Positions 50,926 through 53,711 of a stretch of DNA of 53,711 bases are shown piece after piece (the stretch's first letter is position 1; the number at the start of each line of letters is the position of its first letter). The translations under genes and the position numbers were made by a program. This stretch comes from JBKXSZ01 sp047017005 (GTDB lineage: Bacteria > Bacillota > Clostridia > TANB77 > CAG-508), in contig JBKXSZ010000008.1 in the NCBI GenBank assembly GCA_047017005.1, positions 1 to 53,711 on the forward strand, written 5' to 3'. The notes under the pieces are model-generated. The model did not search any database. It was not told the origin of the DNA and worked only from the letters and a program-made list of their open reading frames with translations.

Positions 50926-51978
50926 TTACAAATAAAGTACGACACGGAAAGCGTAGCTACTGAAGCTACCGGACGCACTACCGCCAGCACGGCGCGATGC
51001 CGGGTAGTTACTACCATTGTCGTAAAAAACACCACCGCGTACAACGCAAGGATAGTCCGCAAGATCTCTCTCTTCTGTGGTCCACTCCCATGTATTTCCC
51101 GCTAAGTCATAAATATTTTTTTGCATCGTTTGTTTACTTACTCCAGCGTTTAATAACTTACTTGTATCAATTGGCTTTATTTCATTCCCTGCATCATCTT
51201 TTATTGCTACATTCGAATAATTGCCCCAACTTGTACTATCTGTTCTTATATTATGGTTCTCATCTTCTACATAATTCATTACCGCATCCCATGCATAACT
51301 ATTGACTAATTTACTTTTTCCTGGATACATGCCTTCTGCTAATTCTTTTGCTTGGTCTCTTGTTACAAAGTTATATACGCTATTATTCTTTTTACTTACG
51401 ACTTTATCTGTTATATTAGTTTTATCTGAACTTGTTCTTGCTGTATTACTGCTATTTCCTGCTTCAAAACGTCCGATATAGAAACCTTTATTTGTTTCTA
51501 CACTTGTTTTTAGCGTATTATCTAATGTCTCTGAATAATCAGAATAACTTCCAGATTGTTTTCCAAAATCTTGTCTTTCATACTTTACCTTAGTTCCATC
51601 TACCGGTATCCATACAAATTGATTTCCACCTTTGGCATTATCCAAATTATCACCTTGTATATCGGAAATTACGAGACCTTCCTCTTTTGTTCCTCCTACA
51701 TAATAGAATCCTTCTGGAATTTTTCCTTCTAACTCTGGTGGAACCGGTAAGGTATTTTGCGTCTTTTCATAAGTTTCTTCATAAATACTATTTATTTGGT
51801 TAAGGTCTTTTCCATATTCTTCTTTATTTTTTTGATTTGCCTGTATTTGGGTAGCTTGTTTATTTGAAATTGCATAAAAGATAGCAACTCCTAATATAAC
51901 GAAAAATAGCATTGCAATTAAAACAAATAATGTAATAGAACCTTTTTCTTCTTTTTTCTCTACTCTTTTTATTTTCAT
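50926..51978 (-). CDS. FGE/C-type-lectin-like surface protein, likely DGR target
   Basis: 350 residues. An N-terminal signal-anchor (KGSITLFVLIAMLFFVILGV, prepilin-like but lacking the usual Glu) is followed by a formylglycine-generating-enzyme-like fold: GFYYVGG, GGNQFVWIPVDG, FYIGRFEAGN, YDLAGNTWEWTTE and CVVRGGVFYDNGSNYPASRR, ending YAFRVVLYL. The last ~45 residues match the variable lectin tip of DGR target proteins, where template Asn codons are diversified, and are encoded by DNA of 50-63% G+C. It should display a variable binding surface outside the cell. A decayed relative lies at 46190-46405. The reverse transcriptase and template are not here. Confidence 0.85.
   Translation of the reverse strand: MKIKRVEKKEEKGSITLFVLIAMLFFVILGVAIFYAISNKQATQIQANQKNKEEYGKDLNQINSIYEETYEKTQNTLPVPPELEGKIPEGFYYVGGTKEEGLVISDIQGDNLDNAKGGNQFVWIPVDGTKVKYERQDFGKQSGSYSDYSETLDNTLKTSVETNKGFYIGRFEAGNSSNTARTSSDKTNITDKVVSKKNNSVYNFVTRDQAKELAEGMYPGKSKLVNSYAWDAVMNYVEDENHNIRTDSTSWGNYSNVAIKDDAGNEIKPIDTSKLLNAGVSKQTMQKNIYDLAGNTWEWTTEERDLADYPCVVRGGVFYDNGSNYPASRRAGGSASGSFSSYAFRVVLYL
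50934..51070 (-). other. Putative DGR variable region of the FGE-like gene
   Basis: G+C of 50941-51000 is 63% and of 51001-51060 is 50%, against about 30% for the rest of the gene. It encodes the segment from the ERDLADYP piece to YAFRVVLYL. The conserved 3' end (TTTCCGTGTCGTACTTTA on the minus strand) is where the initiation-of-mutagenic-homology site would be. Confidence 0.62.
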
Positions 51979-52115
51979 TCTACTTATTATACTCTCCTTT
52001 GTTTTTCTTCTACTTTCTTATTTTTCTTTTCTCTTTTATTTTCTTTATTATACTCTAACTAATATTTTCTTTTCAATTCTTTTTTATTCTTTTTTATCTT
52101 TTTCCTATTTCTTTA

Positions 52116-53393
52116 CTATTTTCCCGTTTTCCTACTTGGCTTTGTTTTTTCTTTCATCCATTCTATTCGTTCTTCATGTAATTTGTTTCCTAATTCAATT
52201 CCTTGTATATTACCATATTTTTCTTTGATATATTTCCCGTTTATTTGTTTTAAACATTCTTTTCCAATCTCTGCAAAATTAATTTCCGTCATCTCGGTTA
52301 CATCTCTTTGTCTTGCTTTATCACATTTGACTACAATTTCTAGTCCATCTAACCCTATTTTTGATTTTGCTACTCGTTCGATAAAACTAACTTTGGTAGA
52401 TGGTTTCATATCTTCAAATTTACCGCCTCTCATATGCTCTTTTGCAGAGACTTTTCCACAGGCTATCCACTCATTGGGTAATTTTAATCTATTCGCTAAA
52501 TCTCCTACTAATTTTACTCCTCTTTCTTCATGCCCATAATGATGTGGAAGCATTTCAAGTGGTGTTTGCCCCTTTCCTAGGTCATGCACTAAAGCACTAA
52601 ATCGTATGCTAACTTTATTTGTTAAAATTACGCTATTATCTAATACTTGTAAAGTATGCACATAACTATCTCCTTCTGGATGATATTTTTCTGGTTGCAC
52701 TTTTCCAATTAAATCCTGAATTTCTTTAAAATGAACATCTAAAACTTCTGCTTTTCTTAATACTTCAAAAAAAATAGATGGTTTTTCACTAAGTAATGCT
52801 TTTTTAAATTCCGTAAAAACTCTTTCTGGAGATAAGAAGTATAGTTCCTCTTTTAAGGACTTCATCATGGCAATAGTATTATTTTCTACCGCAAATTTCA
52901 ATTGACTTGCAAACCTTGCTACTCGATAAACACGAAGTGGGTCTTCTTTAAATGCATTTGTTGTTGCTCGTATACAACACTCTTTCAAATCCTTTTTCCC
53001 TCCAAATGGGTCTATAATTTGTTTTGTTAATACATGTTGTGCCATACTATTTACCGTAATATCGCGTCTTGCTAAGTCCTCTTCTATTGTTATTTTTTTA
53101 TCAGTTTGAATTTCAAATTCTTTATGTCCTTTCCCTGTTTTTACTTCTTTTCTTGCAAGTGCAAATTCCTTTCCTTCCATGTCAAAAACAGCAAAGTCCT
53201 TTCCTCTTATCTTTGCTTCTGGAAAAAGGCTTTGAAATTCTTCTTGAGTAAGACCTGTTACACAATAGTCTTCATCCGTTATTTCTCTTCCTAAAAGTGT
53301 ATCGCGAACAGCTCCTCCGACTAAATACAGCCTTCCATCTTTTTCTTCTATTTCTTTAGCAATTTCCTCTATCGATTTTATTTTCTCTTTCAA
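52116..53393 (-). CDS. cca: CCA tRNA nucleotidyltransferase with HD domain
   Basis: 425 residues. The nucleotidyltransferase head has LVGGAVRDTLLGREITDEDYCVTG (about 23-46, with the metal-binding DED) and the RRDITVNSMA motif. The central DPLRVYRVARFASQL and FTEFKKAL pieces belong to the neck, and a C-terminal HD phosphohydrolase domain shows ALVHDLGKG. It rebuilds the 3' CCA of tRNAs, and the HD part adds a phosphatase activity. The start is a TTG at 53393 behind AAAGGT. The arrangement resembles the multifunctional enzyme of proteobacteria, so the family choice is slightly unusual for a Firmicute. Confidence 0.93.
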   Translation of the reverse strand: MKEKIKSIEEIAKEIEEKDGRLYLVGGAVRDTLLGREITDEDYCVTGLTQEEFQSLFPEAKIRGKDFAVFDMEGKEFALARKEVKTGKGHKEFEIQTDKKITIEEDLARRDITVNSMAQHVLTKQIIDPFGGKKDLKECCIRATTNAFKEDPLRVYRVARFASQLKFAVENNTIAMMKSLKEELYFLSPERVFTEFKKALLSEKPSIFFEVLRKAEVLDVHFKEIQDLIGKVQPEKYHPEGDSYVHTLQVLDNSVILTNKVSIRFSALVHDLGKGQTPLEMLPHHYGHEERGVKLVGDLANRLKLPNEWIACGKVSAKEHMRGGKFEDMKPSTKVSFIERVAKSKIGLDGLEIVVKCDKARQRDVTEMTEINFAEIGKECLKQINGKYIKEKYGNIQGIELGNKLHEERIEWMKEKTKPSRKTGK

Positions 53394-53563
53394 CTTATTT
53401 ACCTTTCCTTTTATCTTTAAATTTTCTCTTTTTTAGTTTACTTCTTTTTTACTATTTTATCCCAAATTTTAAAAAATAGGAAGAACAAATGAGATTCTTT
53501 TCCTTCTAAATACTCTTGTAAAATTTCTGTCGTATGGTCGGCTTTTTGGTCTACGAAAATTTC

Positions 53564-53592
53564 TTGACATTAGTAAATTTAAAGCATATACT
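53564..53592 (+). promoter_or_regulatory. Strong sigma-A promoter of the oxidoreductase operon
   Basis: Perfect TTGACA (53564-53569), 17-base spacer, TATACT (53587-53592), 74 bases before the start codon at 53667. The best promoter in the window, as expected for a central fermentation enzyme. Confidence 0.9.
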
Positions 53593-53666
53593 GATGGTGT
53601 AAGTTTGGCATTAATATACATACATTATTTTAATTAACTATATAAAAAGGAGGTATCAATTAGAAT

Positions 53667-53711
53667 ATGGATAACTTAATTGAAATCAGATGGCATGGTA
53701 GAGGTGGACAA
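53667..53711 (+). CDS. porG: Pyruvate (2-oxoacid):ferredoxin oxidoreductase gamma subunit, 5' end
   Basis: Only the first 15 codons are present: MDNLIEIRWHGRGGQ. The EIRWHGRGGQG start is the hallmark of the gamma subunit of 2-oxoacid:ferredoxin oxidoreductases, which make acetyl-CoA and reduced ferredoxin. AAAGGAGG precedes it, a little far (about 13 bases). The delta, alpha and beta subunits probably follow. Acetyl-CoA from this enzyme would feed the AdhE encoded at 10-13 kb. Confidence 0.82.
   Translation, partial: MDNLIEIRWHGRGGQ

Noticed and set aside
53438..53569. A ~43-codon minus-strand frame (ends KIWDKIVKKK) upstream of cca
   Set aside because: It has no start codon or ribosome site and overlaps the strong plus-strand promoter at 53564-53592. 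It may be a gene tail but cannot be supported.
1..53711. CRISPR arrays, tRNA or rRNA genes, insertion sequences
   Set aside because: No regularly spaced repeats, no cloverleaf-like sequences and no transposase frame were seen on reading both strands.

Overview
The window is about 31% G+C and looks like a chromosomal segment of an anaerobic, endospore-forming Clostridia (Firmicutes), probably an uncultured gut lineage. The support is an alpha/beta-type small acid-soluble spore protein, a YtaF-like sporulation membrane protein, several good Spo0A-box matches, a bifunctional AdhE, the start of a pyruvate:ferredoxin oxidoreductase gamma subunit, purine-rich Shine-Dalgarno sites, and frequent GTG/TTG starts. 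No tRNA, rRNA, CRISPR array or phage structural gene was seen.

Layout. 1-2.4 kb: gatC-gatA and an unknown partial gene. 2.4-4.6 kb: a 28-residue peptide gene, a tandem pair of small membrane proteins and a secreted protein. 4.6-10.0 kb: one operon of an LPKTG-anchored cohesin protein, a sortase, a dockerin-bearing glucosaminidase and a membrane-anchored cohesin protein, apparently a small cellulosome-like device that places a peptidoglycan hydrolase on the surface. 10.2-15.9 kb: adhE and a MacA/MacB-like ABC exporter. 16.1-19.9 kb: spore protein, M23 peptidase and a DUF2207 protein. 20.2-21.6 kb: a prepilin-like gene whose GC-rich 3' end looks like the variable region of a diversity-generating retroelement (DGR) target. 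21.9-24.6 kb: a Ca2+-type P-ATPase broken by a frameshift. 24.7-31.9 kb: a surface polysaccharide operon (flippase, two GT2, GT4, polymerase/ligase, LicD).

32.3-45.98 kb is mostly housekeeping: ytaF, NUDIX, smc, HD-GYP, mazF/ndoA, a GerS-like protein, dusB, rodA, minE and minD, with several hypotheticals. The MinE has an unusual ~155-residue Lys/Glu-rich tail.

46.1-50.9 kb is an accessory island. It is AT-rich, with all genes on the + strand: a nucleoside deoxyribosyltransferase-like protein, GNATs, a shortened DUF3795 protein, an XRE regulator, an SRPBCC protein, an SDR and pieces of two more genes. Similar short AT-rich elements recur between the genes. The island lies between a decayed copy (46.2-46.4 kb) and an intact copy (50.9-52.0 kb) of a formylglycine-generating-enzyme-like (C-type lectin fold) gene, which is the second likely DGR target. 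A GC-rich structured element lies at 50.78-50.87 kb. The window closes with a CCA-adding enzyme and a strong sigma-A promoter before the oxidoreductase gene.

The best leads are the cohesin/dockerin/sortase cell-wall module, the two DGR-type variable regions with no reverse transcriptase in view, the cassette-like island and the tailed MinE. Family names come from reading translated sequences and motifs. No database search was run.
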